Source: Posidonia oceanica
Taxonomy: Eukaryota; Streptophyta; Magnoliopsida; Alismatales; Posidoniaceae
Assembly: GCA_037176725.1 (NCBI GenBank)
Contig: JAZBRS010000035.1
Coordinates: 45,022,001 to 45,086,000, forward strand
DNA length: 64,000 bases
Direction: 5' to 3'
Shown: positions 30,083-42,189 of the stretch, one piece after another
Numbering within the stretch: position 1 is the first letter of the stretch
How the letters are laid out: each line of letters opens with the position of its first letter
Position numbers and translations under genes: made by a program
Notes under the pieces: generated by a model
Databases searched by the model: none
What the model was told of the DNA's origin: nothing
What the model saw: the letters and a program-made list of their open reading frames with translations, nothing else

Positions 30083-32582
30083 TGACCTCGGGAAGGAGGT
30101 GCTGGGTCAGCTCCTACGCTACTAGCGCTGTCGGCGAGATCTGCTATCGGCAGTGTGGGGAGCACTGGGGCTGCTCGAACTACTAATGGCAGTGTAGGGA
30201 GCACTGGAACTACTAGGGTTGGAAGAGATGCTGACCTGGATGGTGTTGTGATCGGGTTTGCTGTCGACACTGCCGCTGCGTCTCCGAGCATCCCTCAGGC
30301 GAGCCAAGAAGGGTAGGAAAACGAGATTGTGTCGATGGGATCGGAAAGATCCACCAGGGTGGAGCTAGACTCAGGGAAGACTAGAGCAAGGGAGAACACC
30401 CCTGAGGTTCCAACATCTTCGATGCTTGCAGGCCTGGAAAAGAAAGAGCCGGCTAGACTAGGGTGTGCGAGTGCTGGTACAGGTGTGTGTGCAGGTGTTG
30501 CCTCCTACGTGTGAATGCTGATGATCTTTCGATCGATCAGGTGTTGAACAGCATCTCGTAAAGTGAGGAAGTCGTCCGTCGAGTGCCTAGTGGCTCAATG
30601 GAAACTGCAAAACTGATTCGTGTTCTACCATCGTGGAGAGGGATTCGATGACAGACGAACAGCCGGGAGTCTCAGAAGTGACTCAACCCGGGGGAAGATG
30701 AGACTCAGTGGTTCGCCCAGAGGGGTGTAATCACACTTGGCACGACAAGGACGTCTTTGTCCTTGTTGGAATCCATGCTGAGCCTGTGCGACGTGATGCA
30801 CTGGCTCGACGGTGGAAGTTTGTGCAGTGAGTGCAAGGCTATGTGCATTATCTAACGGACTAGAGTTTGGCTGACTCTCTGCATAGGCAGGCTCAAAGGG
30901 AGAATCGACATACGCGATGGTGTGCCACTCGGGGTTGCCAAGAGCGGAGTCACTGCTATTGTTGTTGTTGCAGCGATTGCTGCTGCCGGAGGGGATGTTG
31001 GCCTGCCTAGCCAATGCAGAAAGTGCGGGGAAATGTCCACTTCACAGTGAGCTTTCTACGCAGGCGCCAGCTCTAATCAATGATGCATAACTAGTGATAT
31101 GTTGAATGCATAGTAGAGTCCCAATCGCTGGCAGCGTTCCTTTGAGGATCATTTCTATAGATTCCTCGTCGGAGGGTCTATCTCTAACCTGGACGGCCAT
31201 GGAACGCCAGTGACCGACATACTCTCCAAATGGCTCTTGGGGCCTTTGCCGGATGGCAACAAGATTTTCTTGCTTGGGGATCAAGTCAAGGTTGAAGGAA
31301 TACTGCTCAAGGAAAGCCTGGGAATGATCATTCCAAGTCTGAACCACGGCCATGTCAAGGGAAGTGAACCACTTGAGCGCGGGGCCGGTCAGACTCTTCC
31401 AAAACAGGTGGATCAGGAGTCTATCGTCAGCCTGAAGTGAGCAAGGTCTCCACAGTATGTCCTCAAATGCGAGATGGGGCAGCCTCTACCGTTGTATTTT
31501 TCAAATTCTGAGATACGGAATTTCAAAAGCAGTGTGGCCTCTAGGAAGTAGCAAAGGTCCCAGAATCGGTAGGACTGGCGGTCCGTGCCTTACACTTGAC
31601 GAAGTGCTCTCTCCAGATCACCCATCCTGGCAAGGAGGGCATCAGAAACTGCTATTGGTGATGACTGTGCAGCTAAGGTAGGGACAGCGTATGCTGTATA
31701 GGTCGCACGAAAGCGCTTTCCAAGATCCACCATCACACCACCTGGTGTCGAGGCGTAGGGGCCAGCATACCTGTGCGATTGTTAGTGTTGTGGGATGCAT
31801 GTGGGGGTCTGAACCTGATGCAATTGGGGTGAATAGATAGTATGTTGTGTAGTGTAAGGTGCAGTGCATGGGAGCAGCAACTGTTGCACCAGCATGGTCT
31901 CGGGCAACGGGCTCTGAGGGTGCTGTGCTCCTGCCAATCCAAGAGATTGGCCACCAAGTGATGGAGTAACATGCAGTGGATAGTGTTGTGTTGATGCAAG
32001 AGGCAGAAAAAGCACCTACATCGCTGGAGCTATGAGGAGCTGGGGCGATGGCGAGGGTAGAAATGCAGTGTGGTGAGCATGTAGAGCTATGGTGGGCTGC
32101 ACCGGAACCTCAGGGGTCAGAGGGAGGTAGCAGACCGTAGTCGAGTCAAGTGCAAAAGCCATGTCTCACAGCCTCTCAGCCATAACCAACAGACGTCGTA
32201 CTTGTGAGGCAGGGGATTCGTCGACCGACGGGCTGGGACGCAAAGGGGTGTCCGCTAGAGGGGGCATGGAGATAGAGGAGTCAAAAGGGGGAGACCCTAT
32301 GACAGAAACAGCCGCAGACGACTGAATTCCCCAGATGGGAAAGCCCTGGGATGAAACAGAAGGCAACGCTCCAAGAGCCTAAGTGGTGGTCACCATGGTT
32401 GCTTCCATGACAAGCTCTAGATCGACTTGGGGCTACTCTTGTTCTAGATAAAGGGGTTGGGAGATCTCCTGCACCAAAAGGGATGAAGAGACGGCAGATG
32501 TCAAAGTGAGGGAAGGAGAGACCAAAGTCAATACCTCCTCTGACGCCAAAGAGGAAGAAGGCTCGCCGGTTCGCTGGGCCAT
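30076..32582 (-). pseudogene. gag: E2 gag pseudogene
   Basis: It starts at ATG 32582-32580 (Met-Ala-Gln, as in E1 and E4). The Pro/Ser-rich N-terminal part runs to a stop at 32433, with frame changes after it. The capsid core is clearest at 31440-31042: FLEQYSFNLDLIPKQENLVA, EPFGEYVGHWRSMAVQVRD and RPSDEESIE, about two-thirds identical by eye to E1. A linker and C-terminal part follow (31014-30625, with RLPAVRLSS). The zinc knuckle near 30590-30545 is eroded: CSFH is present, but the final Cys codon is changed and a stop interrupts it. At the position of the E1/E4 shared stop, E2 has CAA. No working Gag can be made. Confidence 0.85.
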
Positions 32583-33733
32583 AACGGACTGCGAGCGGGT
32601 GCAAATGTGTCTGCGGCTGGAAGCAGAGACACGAGACCTAAGACGAGCTATTGTTGGAGGCGATGGATAGCTTAGAGACGAATAGGAGGGACGCTCAGGC
32701 TCTTGGCTGAGGATCTCGCACCTACCTGCGAACAAGAAAAACAACAAAGGCGTCAGGGAATGGATGCAAAACAAGTTATTAGGGGTGGCATGAATGGCAC
32801 ACATGCAAAATGAATTCCCTATTATGCACTCTCTCACCCTGCATGTCTTGAGTAGGTGGCCTACTCGGACTCACTCATGGGTAATGGGTTTATTGATAGA
32901 CTCCAAGCCAGAAAAAGTTGGTCCCCCATCTAAATCCTGGCCAAAGCTCGAGTAGTAACAGAGTGGTGCGTTGGTGGCCTCGACCCTGCCAAAGCATGGG
33001 TTGTACCCTCTACTAACATCGACACAACCCCTGACAAGGGAGGTCAAACCGACCAACTTGCGCCACGCCAAAGCAATGGAACAAGAGACTGGGACTATCC
33101 TTCTCAGACTAAGTGGGTGGACTCAGGGATGAGAAGATGCATGCTTTCTAAAATGAATCAATCATGCGAATATGCTTTAAAGTGTTTTACTTGCGTTTTA
33201 TTTTGCCAAATGGGAAAATTGCAAGTTTTGGCTCTAGTTGTGCTTAAATGTTATTGCTTGGCTTTATTGTTGCTTTTAAATTAAGCCTAAGGGGAGCAAA
33301 CATGTTTTTAATATCCTAGGCATGGCATATGCATGAAGGGGAAAGAAACAGGAAGCCATGGCATGCAAGCAATCATACAACAAGGCAAAAGGCATGTGCA
33401 TGGCATGTGCAAGTGTTGTGGACATGATAGTGAAAAGAAAGCACTCATCACATCAAAAGGCAAGAATACATGGCTTGTGCATGTGTGGTGGCATAGCAAT
33501 GGTGTAAAACAAAGCACTTACCACTCAAAAGGCATGTATCACTGCGCTAAGCAAGCATTTAGGCATGGCATTAAGCAGATAAGGCATGGATAAGAAATAA
33601 AGTAAGTAAAGATAGAGTAAGCAGTAAAGCATGTAAAGACAAGGCACACAATAAAGCAATGGAAACAGGCATAAGGCAAGCAAAATGCAAAATCCAAGCA
33701 AGTGAGAAAGCCAAAACGAAAGTCAGAGTCCAG
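32583..33733 (-). other. E2 untranslated leader
   Basis: Holds the conserved leader block (about 33130-32850) shared with E1 and E4, then T-rich sequence (as read on the minus strand) up to the PBS. No gene. Confidence 0.7.
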
Positions 33734-33753
33734 AATCCCTAGCTGAGTAGCCA
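33734..33753 (-). other. primer-binding site (E2)
   Basis: On the minus strand it reads TGGCTACTCAGCTAGGGATT, one base after the LTR end. It is the tRNA-Arg PBS with a few changes, two of them G to A or C to T type. Confidence 0.8.
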
Positions 33754-33869
33754 CTGTCCTTATGACGAAAATCTCGTGGACAGCGATGCCAGATTGGACC
33801 GACAACGGGCGTAGAGGAGATAGATGTCACGGATAATGGGCGAAGAAAACAGAAGAATAAGACAAAACG

Positions 33870-33878
33870 GAGTCGCCA
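33870..33878 (-). other. PBS-like TGGCGACTC in U5 (E2-type LTR)
   Basis: Identical nonamer, about 117 bp before the real PBS. It is better preserved than the real PBS of this copy. Confidence 0.75.
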
Positions 33879-34019
33879 CCTAGTCAAATGTTGGAAGATG
33901 AGGAAAACCGAGGAAAATAATGATATGCATGCAATATGATGCTAAATGTATGACTCGTGCCAATGGATACAAACATAATGGTCACTGTGGGCCAAGAGAA
34001 TGGGTAAGGACACCTGTTA

Positions 34020-34051
34020 TGCATGGGGAAGGTGTTAGGCACCCCCATGCA
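34020..34051 (-). other. U5 hairpin (E2-type LTR)
   Basis: TGCATGGGG pairs perfectly with CCCCATGCA around the same core seen in E1, although the outer stem bases differ from E1. Confidence 0.75.
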
Positions 34052-34649
34052 CCCAAGGAGTGGTCTTTCTAGGCTAATCTCGCTCGAATGTGTGGAATGG
34101 ATGTTTTGCTATGCCATGAACGCTTTAACATGCTTAAATGTATGCTTAAAATGCCATGATGCATGAGGGAAAACAAAACATGTGATCTATGTGCTCAACG
34201 GCACTGTTGGTATCTAAACTAAGCGTACCACGATTCCAAAGAAGTCCAAACAGTAAACATCATCGCCCTAAATGCAATGCAGGTGAGAAGCGAAATGATG
34301 GATAAAACCATGCGATGCGAATAGCGACATGCAAAGAGAAACAAAACAGAAGCAGAAAACCAAGCAATGCAAGGGTGCGGCAAGCAAAGGGAAACAAAGC
34401 AGAGGCGATAAAGCCTAATCTACATGCTCGAGAAGACATATCGGGAAAACAATGCATGCAATGTAAGTTACAAGGCAATGAATGATATGCAGTTACTCAA
34501 ATGGGCATAACTTGATGATCTGATGTCTGATCTGAGTAAACGTAGGTTGGAATGAAAGATCATTCAACCAGGAAGACCTAGACGATTAGATCATCAAGAT
34601 CCAATGGTCTGATCAAAAGTTATTCAGAGATCAAGCTAGATAGATCAAG

Positions 34650-36215
34650 GGCCAAATGAAACCTAATGATGCAGAAGAGGTCAAATTGGGGGTCTAAATG
34701 CAATATGCCCATGTATGCATGCAATGCAGTAAGATTCTACATGCAATGAGATCAATGATGCTGGGAAAAGTGCAAGGGACAACATGCAATGTCATGAGAG
34801 TGCAATACTCGCAATAGTTCAAATATTGGACCTAAATGCAATTAAAACAAACTATTGGACTTGAGTGCAATGCTATGGGAAAGATGAAATGCAATAGTTA
34901 AAGTGCAATGAAAACTAATGATGCAACTTGGCAAGAAAGCAGAGGTAAAATGCAACATCAGTTAAATGAATGCATGCAACAAAAAAAGATAAGGACTAAC
35001 ATGCAATATGGGAAAACTGTAGGGTTTATGTGCAAGGCAAAACAATTATGAATGCATGCAACATTTGGACCTACATGCAATATAGAAAACATGCTAGACT
35101 TATATGCAATGCAAAAATAAACATGCAAGCATGCAACAATTTAGGATTAGGACTAACATGCAATTAAAATAAACTATTGGATTAAATTGCAAAGCAGAAT
35201 GCACAAGGAAACATGCAACAATTTAACATTTGGACTAACATGCAATTATTACAAACTGTTGAATTAAATTGCAATGAAATATGGTTGCTAAATGAAATTA
35301 AATGAAAGTTGTAAGCATGCAGGACTTAAATGCAAATAAACTAAAGTGCTGGACTAAATAATAATGCAATATAGTTTGAAAAATGCGATTAAATGATTGC
35401 TGAGTGCATGCAGGACTTAAATGCAATTAAACTAAAGTCTTGGACTAAAATGCAATGTAATATAGTTTGAAAAATGCAATTAAATGATTGTTGAATGGAT
35501 GCAGGACTTGAATTCAAATAATCATAAGTGCTGGACAAAATGATAATGCAATATAGTTTGAAAATAAAATTAAATGATTGCTGAACTGATGCAGGACTAA
35601 AGTGCAAATAAAGTGAAGTGCAGGACTAAATTATAATGCAATAAGGTTTAAAAATAAGATTAAATGATTGCTACACTGATGCAGGACTAAAGTGCAAATA
35701 AAGTGAAATGCAGGATTAAATTATAATGCAATAAGGTTTAAAAAATAAAATTAAGTGATTGCTGAACTGGATGCAAGACTTAAATGCAATTAAACTAATG
35801 TCGTGGACTAAAATGCAATGCAGTATGATTTAAAAATAAAATTAAATGATTGCTGAACTGGATGCATGACTTAATTGCAATTAAATTAATGTCCTGGACT
35901 AAAATGCAATGCAGTCTGATTCTTAAATAAAATTAAATGAAAACTAAATGAATGTAGGACCTAAATGCAAATAGACTAAGATGCTGGATTTAATTTCAAT
36001 GTAGTATGGTTTCTAAATGAAATTAAATGAAAACTAAATAAATGCAGGACCTATATGCAAATAAACTAAATGCTAGACTTAACATTAATGCAGTATAGTT
36101 TTTAAATGGAATTAATTGAAATGCAAATGAATGCTGGACCTAAATGAAAATAAGCTAAAATGCCAGACCTAATTTCAATGTAGTAAGATTTAAAAATCAA
36201 AAGTTAAATAACTTA
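34650..36215 (-). repeat. degenerate tandem zone in the E2-type LTR
   Basis: Loose repeats of about 45-115 bp, in plus orientation with ATGCAGGACTTAAATGCAA and AAATGATTGCTGAA. They parallel the TTGCATTTTAGGTCC zone of E1 (4320-5110). No gene. Confidence 0.75.
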
Positions 36216-36591
36216 ATGCAATAGTGGTTCTCAAACCGCCAGCGAGGGGACCGCTCTGGATGGAGGTCAGTGGCTTGCTGGAGGCCGCCTCCAGTCCAGG
36301 CGACAGCACGGTGAGCCTAGGAGGGGTCCGGCGAAGCTTCAAGAGGTATCAGAGGCGGCAAAGGCTATTGGTGCGGCGAAATGACATTTTTTGCTGGCGA
36401 ACCGTAGCCAGAGAAGACAGATGCCAGCGAGAGCGGGAACATTGTAGGACGACTTGAAATGTGCAAGAAAAGGGCCGGGAAGCAAGAGGGGAGCAAGGCG
36501 AAGCTTGGGGAGGAGTCGGTTACCTGAGGGCGTGCACTGATGAGGCTGCCGACTTGAGGTGGATTCGGCCAGCGACTTTGCGGGTGAAGGA

Positions 36592-36712
36592 GGAGCTTAG
36601 GGTTTAGGGTTTAGGGTTTAGGGTTTTAGTTGTGGTTTAAGGTGGGCTTTGTAGAAAGGGGGAAATAAGGTTTAGGGTTTTAGGGTTTAGTGTTTAGGGT
36701 TTAGGGTGAATG
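36592..36712. repeat. telomere-like (TTTAGGG)n runs inside the LTR
   Basis: Four successive GGTTTAGGGTTTAGGG-type units at about 36594-36634 and a second broken run at about 36668-36709. It is the plant telomere motif but lies within the LTR, so it is internal and not a chromosome end. Confidence 0.85.
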
Positions 36713-37931
36713 GAGTGGACTTTTGAGAAGAGGAGTTGGAGAGGAAAGCAGGAGGAAAACTACCAACACAAGCAAATTTGTATGCCCTGTTGTGGCATCT
36801 AGAACACACAACACAACAACACCAAGACCAAAAGCCAACACTGAGACACTGCTCAGCCAAACTAAAGCACCTCACTAGCGTAGGACCTACGCGCCACAGG
36901 CACGTCCACAAGCAACAAATAACCACACACAAACATACTGTGTCATCACTTGGGCCCAAGCAACTGAACCCTAGCCACAAGTAGTCCACCAAGGGAGGCG
37001 ATGCTCAGATGAGGCAACATGATTCAGTAGAGAAAACACAATTCGAAAGGGAAATTGAAACAAAATGCAATGAGGCAACTCTACACTATTGGGATGAGTC
37101 GACTACCAGTGTGAAGCTTCGTCGATGTTCTTCTACTAGACGGTGACTGTGGCTCCTAGGGAGGCGACGCTCGGAGGTGGCGACAGCTAGGGAACGTTGG
37201 TCTCACACCACTGGATGTTGCAAGAGGCCTGGGAGTAGGAACTGGTGGCCTCTAGGTGGTGGCTAGGGACTGAAAGTGGAGCTTCCTTCACGGCAAAGGA
37301 ATGCCGAGAAGCGAATTCTTGGCCGCTGGGTTGCTAGAGGTCGGAATTTGCCGAGCTCTACGATGCAAGAGCAAGGAGTGTGGAGTGGAAAATGCTAAGG
37401 AGAACCAAGAGAAGATTCTCGTCGGAGGGAGGACTGTTTTATAGGTGGAAGAAAACATGCAAGCCGTTGATTTGAAACGGATTTTGAGTTGGTTGGCTGG
37501 GATTTAAATGTTAGGATTAGATTGGGATTAAGATTGGATGAGGTGGCACGATGGTCCAGGATCTCAAGGGTACATTCTCAGATCCATGCCAACCAATGGG
37601 AAGCAAGCAATCAGTGGTCCATAAGTGAATGGACCACTTAATCCTTCCCCTATCCCAAGACGACACAAGAGCATTCCGTGAGAGCCATACGCGAGAGCCC
37701 TATATAGGGGATGCTGACTTGGATTCTGAGCCTATTTCTTGAGTTGTTGGGCCATTGGTGGGCTTGGGCTTGTGGTGCTATGGTGTTTGGCTGGATTGGG
37801 GTGTGTTTGGGGTGTTCGGTAATGTTTTGGTGGGTCTGGTTGAGTTTGATGGGTGGTGGGGTCTGCCTTGACCAAGCATGCTCCTCTGAAGAAAACCGCC
37901 GACAAATGACTATCAGAATGGGGTGTCTACA

Positions 37932-37944
37932 GATGCCCCTCCCT
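37932..37944 (-). other. polypurine tract before the E2-type LTR
   Basis: On the minus strand AGGGAGGGGCATC joins TGTAGACACC. It shows that the LTR at 33755-37931 also serves as a 3' LTR. Confidence 0.88.
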
Positions 37945-38458
37945 TAGTGAGGTCGAGGAGACCAAGGCCACTGCTCATGGTTGACTAGACACCCCGCTTG
38001 AAGTCGATGGGAGGAATGTTGCTGTTGGCATAAGTCGCTTATCCGACGGATGCACCGAAAGTCATGACTTGCTACCGCAATGCGAATGCTGAAGCTGATG
38101 CTAGTGTTCATGTACGCTGAACTCTGCTAGGGGTATGAGTGTGGGTTCGTGCGATGCTAGTGCATGCTATGCGGGTGATGCTGGCGTGCGCTGAGCCCTG
38201 CATGGCTCTAAGCGACGATGCTAATGCTAATGCGAACGCATGCTGAGCTCTGCACGGCTCTAAGCATTGCCAAAGTGATGTATGTTGATGCTGGCTCCGT
38301 TGGGGATGTATGCAAATGCATGAGGGCATGTAACGAAATGCGATGACCTACAACAAATGTTTATGACATGTGGTGCGATGCAATGGATGATGACCTAACA
38401 AGCTCATCGCCAGATAGTTAGGGTTATCGGCCCAAGGAGTTCACAGACTCTTCGTCGG
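37945..38458 (-). other. internal tail upstream of the PPT, interrupted by E3
   Basis: Matches the tail at 46800-46950 in reverse, including the ATGCATCCGYCG-like segment. Positions 38395-38458 carry the GATAGTTAGGGTTATCGGCCC motif. E3 integrated at 38458/38459 (left flank GTCGG). No gene. Confidence 0.7.
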
Positions 38459-41400
38459 TGTAGCGATCCCGGCGTTCGCGATCGTCCATGCACACTACCA
38501 AAGCTCACGTGCACTGATCGGAATCAGGTTCACTATTAGTGGGTGTGTCCAAGAAGAGAAACTTGACTCGAAAAAACCGAAAAAAGGGGAAAAAGAAAGA
38601 TAAGACAAATCAGAGTCGCCACCTAGTATATTATTGGGAAGACGAGGAAAACCAAGGAAAAGCGTATAAAACAAGCAAATAGATGCAATGTTATGCAGAA
38701 AGGATGACTCGTGCCAAAGACGAGAGCAAAATGGTCACTACGGGCCAGAGAAAGGGTAAGGACTCCTGTTACGTGCCGAAAAGGTGTTAGGCACCCCCGA
38801 CACGCCCGAGAAGTTGGTCTTTCTAGGCTAACTCACTCGCATATGCTGGATATCGGCAATTACTTGCCTTTGCTGTACGCCCGTAGGCGATAGATGCCAT
38901 GCTATGCTATTTATGCTTTAACTACTTAAAGTGCCTAAATGCCATGTATGGAGATTAAACGTGATGTCTACACACTCAGCAGCGCTGCCAGTGTTCTGAA
39001 CCAGGCAAACCCTAGTTCGTAAGAACTCTAGGCAGTAAGCATCACTGTCCTAATGCAATGCAGGCGATAAAGCAAAACGGCGATAAAACAACACGATGCA
39101 AGCGACATGCAAGGGAAAGCAAGCAAAGCAGGTGCGAGGCTAAAACCACAGGAAAGCGTGCAAGGTGAGGTGCCAAACAGAAACGAGGGTCCCGACAGCA
39201 TGCATGGGTGTCATAGGCATGTACCGAGACCATCGAACTGCAAGGGGCGGCAATCAAAACGGATGCAGCGCTTAAAACAGAGGTGCAGCTTACTACAAGT
39301 GTTGGATGCAGCTACCAGCAGCGTCCAATGTTGGACGCTGAGATAGCTGGTGTCCAATACAGACAGCAAGCGAAATAGTAGAAAATCATGCATATGAGTT
39401 TGGAAATCATGGGTTTGATGCAATGTAAAAACCCATGGGTAGATAGAGCATGCTGGGAAACCAAAACACAAGGCCCAGAAACCAGAAGCAAGATCAAAAC
39501 GATTTTAAAACAGGCAGAGGGTGTTGGACGCTCAGAATGACAGCGTCCAATGTTGGACGCTGAGATTTGTGGCGTCCAACAACCAAGCCATGCTTTTGAG
39601 AAAAAATGCATGCATGCAGGCTATATAAATGCGATGTAAATGCTACATTAGAGTGCATGACATGTATAACATGCAAGGTAGTCAATATAAACATCCAGAA
39701 GGATATTCAATGGCAAGATGCAAGCATGAATGAGGTTTAAGCTACTGCAGGGTGTTGGACGCTAGAACATACAGCGTCCAACATAGGGCGCTGCAGTATC
39801 CAGCGTCCAACACTCTGGAATAGGCAGATGGCAAGATAGCCTGCAAACTAGTAGAGCAAATATCATGGCATGCATTCAAGTTGCTGTAAACAAGCATAGG
39901 CTGGGAATGCATATAGGGATTGAATAAAAATCAAAATAAAGCAACATTTGTAAAGCATGCACAGAGGGGAACTCAACCAGTGCGCTGGACGCTAGCACTA
40001 CCTACGTCCAATATAGGACGCTGGCTGTAGCGATGTCCAACACAGAGGGAGGCACAAACATTAACAAACCTGCAAAAACACAAATGGCAAGCCAAGCAAA
40101 CTTGATAATAGCTGCTAAGAGGGCTAAACACTCACATGCAAACATGGATCAAATGACCATAACAAGATCAGAGCATCATGCAAGCATTAAACACATGCGA
40201 GCTAAGAAGAAGCATTGGACGCTGGATGCACCAGCGTCCGACCTAGGACGCGATGCAACCCAGCGTCCAACACTAAAGAACAGCAAAATGATCTAAAGCC
40301 AAGAACATGGATCTAAGCTAGGATCAAACATGGATCAAGCATGCTAGCAACTGGAAGCATAGAGGAAGGCATGCAACATAAATATACAGAAAATGGCATT
40401 TAGATCATGGCAACATGGCAACAAAATAAAGAGAAAAGCAAGAAAACAAACAGTAGGATGTTGGACGCTACCTCAGCGCGCGTCCAACGTTGGATGCACT
40501 AGGTTGTGCGTCCAGCAGGCCGGGGAAGCTCCTGGCTAAGGATAGTGGCCATGGCGGCCAAAAATCCTCATCTAGCTTGCTAGGAAGCAAGAGGGGACGA
40601 TGACGAGCATGGTGGTATGCTTGGCGTCGAAAATGGGCAGGTGGAATGCTCCACCCACCTCCTCCTCCTTGCGGCCGGCGGCCGAGGCCATTCCGGCCAA
40701 CCAAGGGGTTGTGCAAGTGCGTGCTCTATCCTAGCATGCTCGTGTGTGCATGGGCTAGCTAAAGGTGTCGAGTGCCTACCTGGTTGCAGCTGAACACAAC
40801 TGTTTGCGCTCCTTACCGACGCTGCGGAATGAGGTGGCCGGCAAACTTCGGTGAGCTTGCAGAGTGCGTAGGAGGCACGGGAGAGGGACCTAGAGGTCTA
40901 GGAGTGATCGTGGGAGTTCACTCTTGGTCGGTCAAGCTCTCAATTTTTTCTGGAATGGGTGTGATGGTCTGAATTGGGAGATGAAGTTGCTATTTTGTTC
41001 ATGGGTGCATGGGTTCGAGTGTTGGGTTGCAGAGATTTTGCAGGTGTGGCAGTGGCGTGGCAGGCATTGGCAGAGGTCGCTGGGTGTGGGGAGTCCACGA
41101 GGGATGTCAGGTGGAGGCGTGGGGCTTCTCAGAAGGACGAGAAAGTCTTGGTTGTGCTAGGAGGAGGCGGCTGAAGTCAGTGACCTGCGGTGAGAGCGGA
41201 AGAGGTGTTGAGGAGGAGAGGATGGCTTGGCAGGGCAGTTACTCATGCTTGGAGGCTAGTGGGTGGCTGTAATGGGCTAAGGGGATGGCGAGTAAGTGTG
41301 TACGGGCGGCGGAGTGGATGAGAGGTGAGCCAGAGGTGGCAGAGCAGCTACTGCAACTCCCTGGACGTTGGACGCTGGCACAGAGCACGTCCAATGTTGG

Positions 41401-41674
41401 ACGCTGCTCGTGCCAGCGTCCAACACGCCTAGGAGGCCAAAGGCTGAAATGGGCTTGGGCCTTGGTTTATAATGTTTTAAAAAGGTGTAGAAGGCTTAGG
41501 TTGAGTTGGGTGATGGTTTTGGGGTTTAGGTGGGGTTTTAGGGTTGGTTTAGGAATGGGATTTGGTTTTTAGGTCAAAATGGCTTAATTTGAAAAAAGAG
41601 AGCCATCCTAGAGTCCAAGCAAGCTTTCTAGAGTAGTTCGCCATCTTCTAGGCAGTCAAAATGGGGTGTCAACA
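38459..41674 (-). repeat. E3 3' LTR, 3.2 kb
   Basis: On the minus strand it starts TGTTGACACCCCATTTTGAC at 41674 after a PPT, and ends GGGATCGCTACA at 38459 with no PBS beyond, so it is a true 3' LTR end. It is the same LTR family as 42853 and 46965. It contains the dyad array, U5 hairpin (38772-38804) and PBS-like nonamer (38613-38621). Confidence 0.85.
39296..40516. repeat. roughly 230-bp-spaced dyad clusters in the E3 LTR
   Basis: There are six clusters near 39298, 39520, 39751, 39983, 40214 and 40460. Each is built as GTTGGACGCT-loop-AGCGTCCAA-TGTTGGACGCT-loop-GCGTCCAAC. Sequence between clusters is A-rich and diverged. A seventh cluster lies at 41364-41426. Confidence 0.85.
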
Positions 41675-41687
41675 GATGCCCCTCCCT
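41675..41687 (-). other. polypurine tract (E3)
   Basis: AGGGAGGGGCATC on the minus strand, directly before TGTTGACACC. Confidence 0.9.
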
Positions 41688-42189
41688 GAGCGAGGTCAAG
41701 GGGACCGAGGCCGCTACTCAGGGTAGACATGACATCCCTCCTGACGCCGGTACGAGTGCAAATTTGTTGTAGGCCTGAGTCACTTATTTGGCGAATACAT
41801 CAAAAATATGACCCGTTGCCACAATGCGAATGCAAATGCAAATGCAAATGCAGATGCAAGGCAAAGAGATGCAACAATGCCGATGCTAAAGTAAAAAACC
41901 TACACGAGTGTTTGCCGCGCTGAACTCCGTGGGGGAGATGCAGGCGATGCATGTTGATATGATGTGAGATGCGACCCTACTGGGGAAAACAAGCGATGAT
42001 CATGTGTATGATGTCGATGCTGCTATATAGCATATGATGCTGGTACTGTAACCTAATATGTAATGCTGATGTAATGAATAATGAGTTGACAGACTCATTG
42101 CTGGATAGTTTGGGTTATCGGCCCAAGGAGTTGACGAACTCTTCACCAGCTAGTTAGGGTTATCAGCCTAAAGAAAAGGACACCAGACA
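41688..42189 (-). other. E3 internal tail
   Basis: Conserved tail sequence with GAATGCAAATGCAAATGCAA (near 41827-41846) and two copies of the GTTAGGGTTATCAGCC-type motif near 42105-42165. No gene. Confidence 0.65.

Larger units (their letters stand above)
33755..37931 (-). repeat. E2-type LTR, 4.2 kb, PPT on one side and PBS on the other
   Basis: On the minus strand it starts TGTAGACACCCCATTC (at 37931) and ends AAGGACA (at 33755). It contains a telomere-like stretch, a long degenerate repeat zone, the U5 hairpin (34020-34051) and the PBS-like nonamer (33870-33878). It is a different LTR family from E1 except in U5. Confidence 0.85.
29365..38458 (-). mobile_element. E2, gag-only Tat-type element (proximal part) with shared LTR
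   Basis: On the minus strand, in order: an internal tail (38458-37945), PPT, LTR (37931-33755), PBS, leader, decayed gag, a candidate 5' splice site, an A/T-rich spacer, then the break at 29365 where E1 inserted; the element resumes at 1044. No protease, RT or integrase homology lies between gag and the conserved 3' block. E4 has the same arrangement, so the lack of pol was present in the copy that transposed. The PPT directly before an LTR that is directly followed by a PBS means one LTR is shared by two internal regions. Confidence 0.8.

Noticed and set aside
36592..36712. A chromosome end or healed telomere
   Set aside because: The run is short, broken, and lies within an LTR with normal LTR sequence on both sides.
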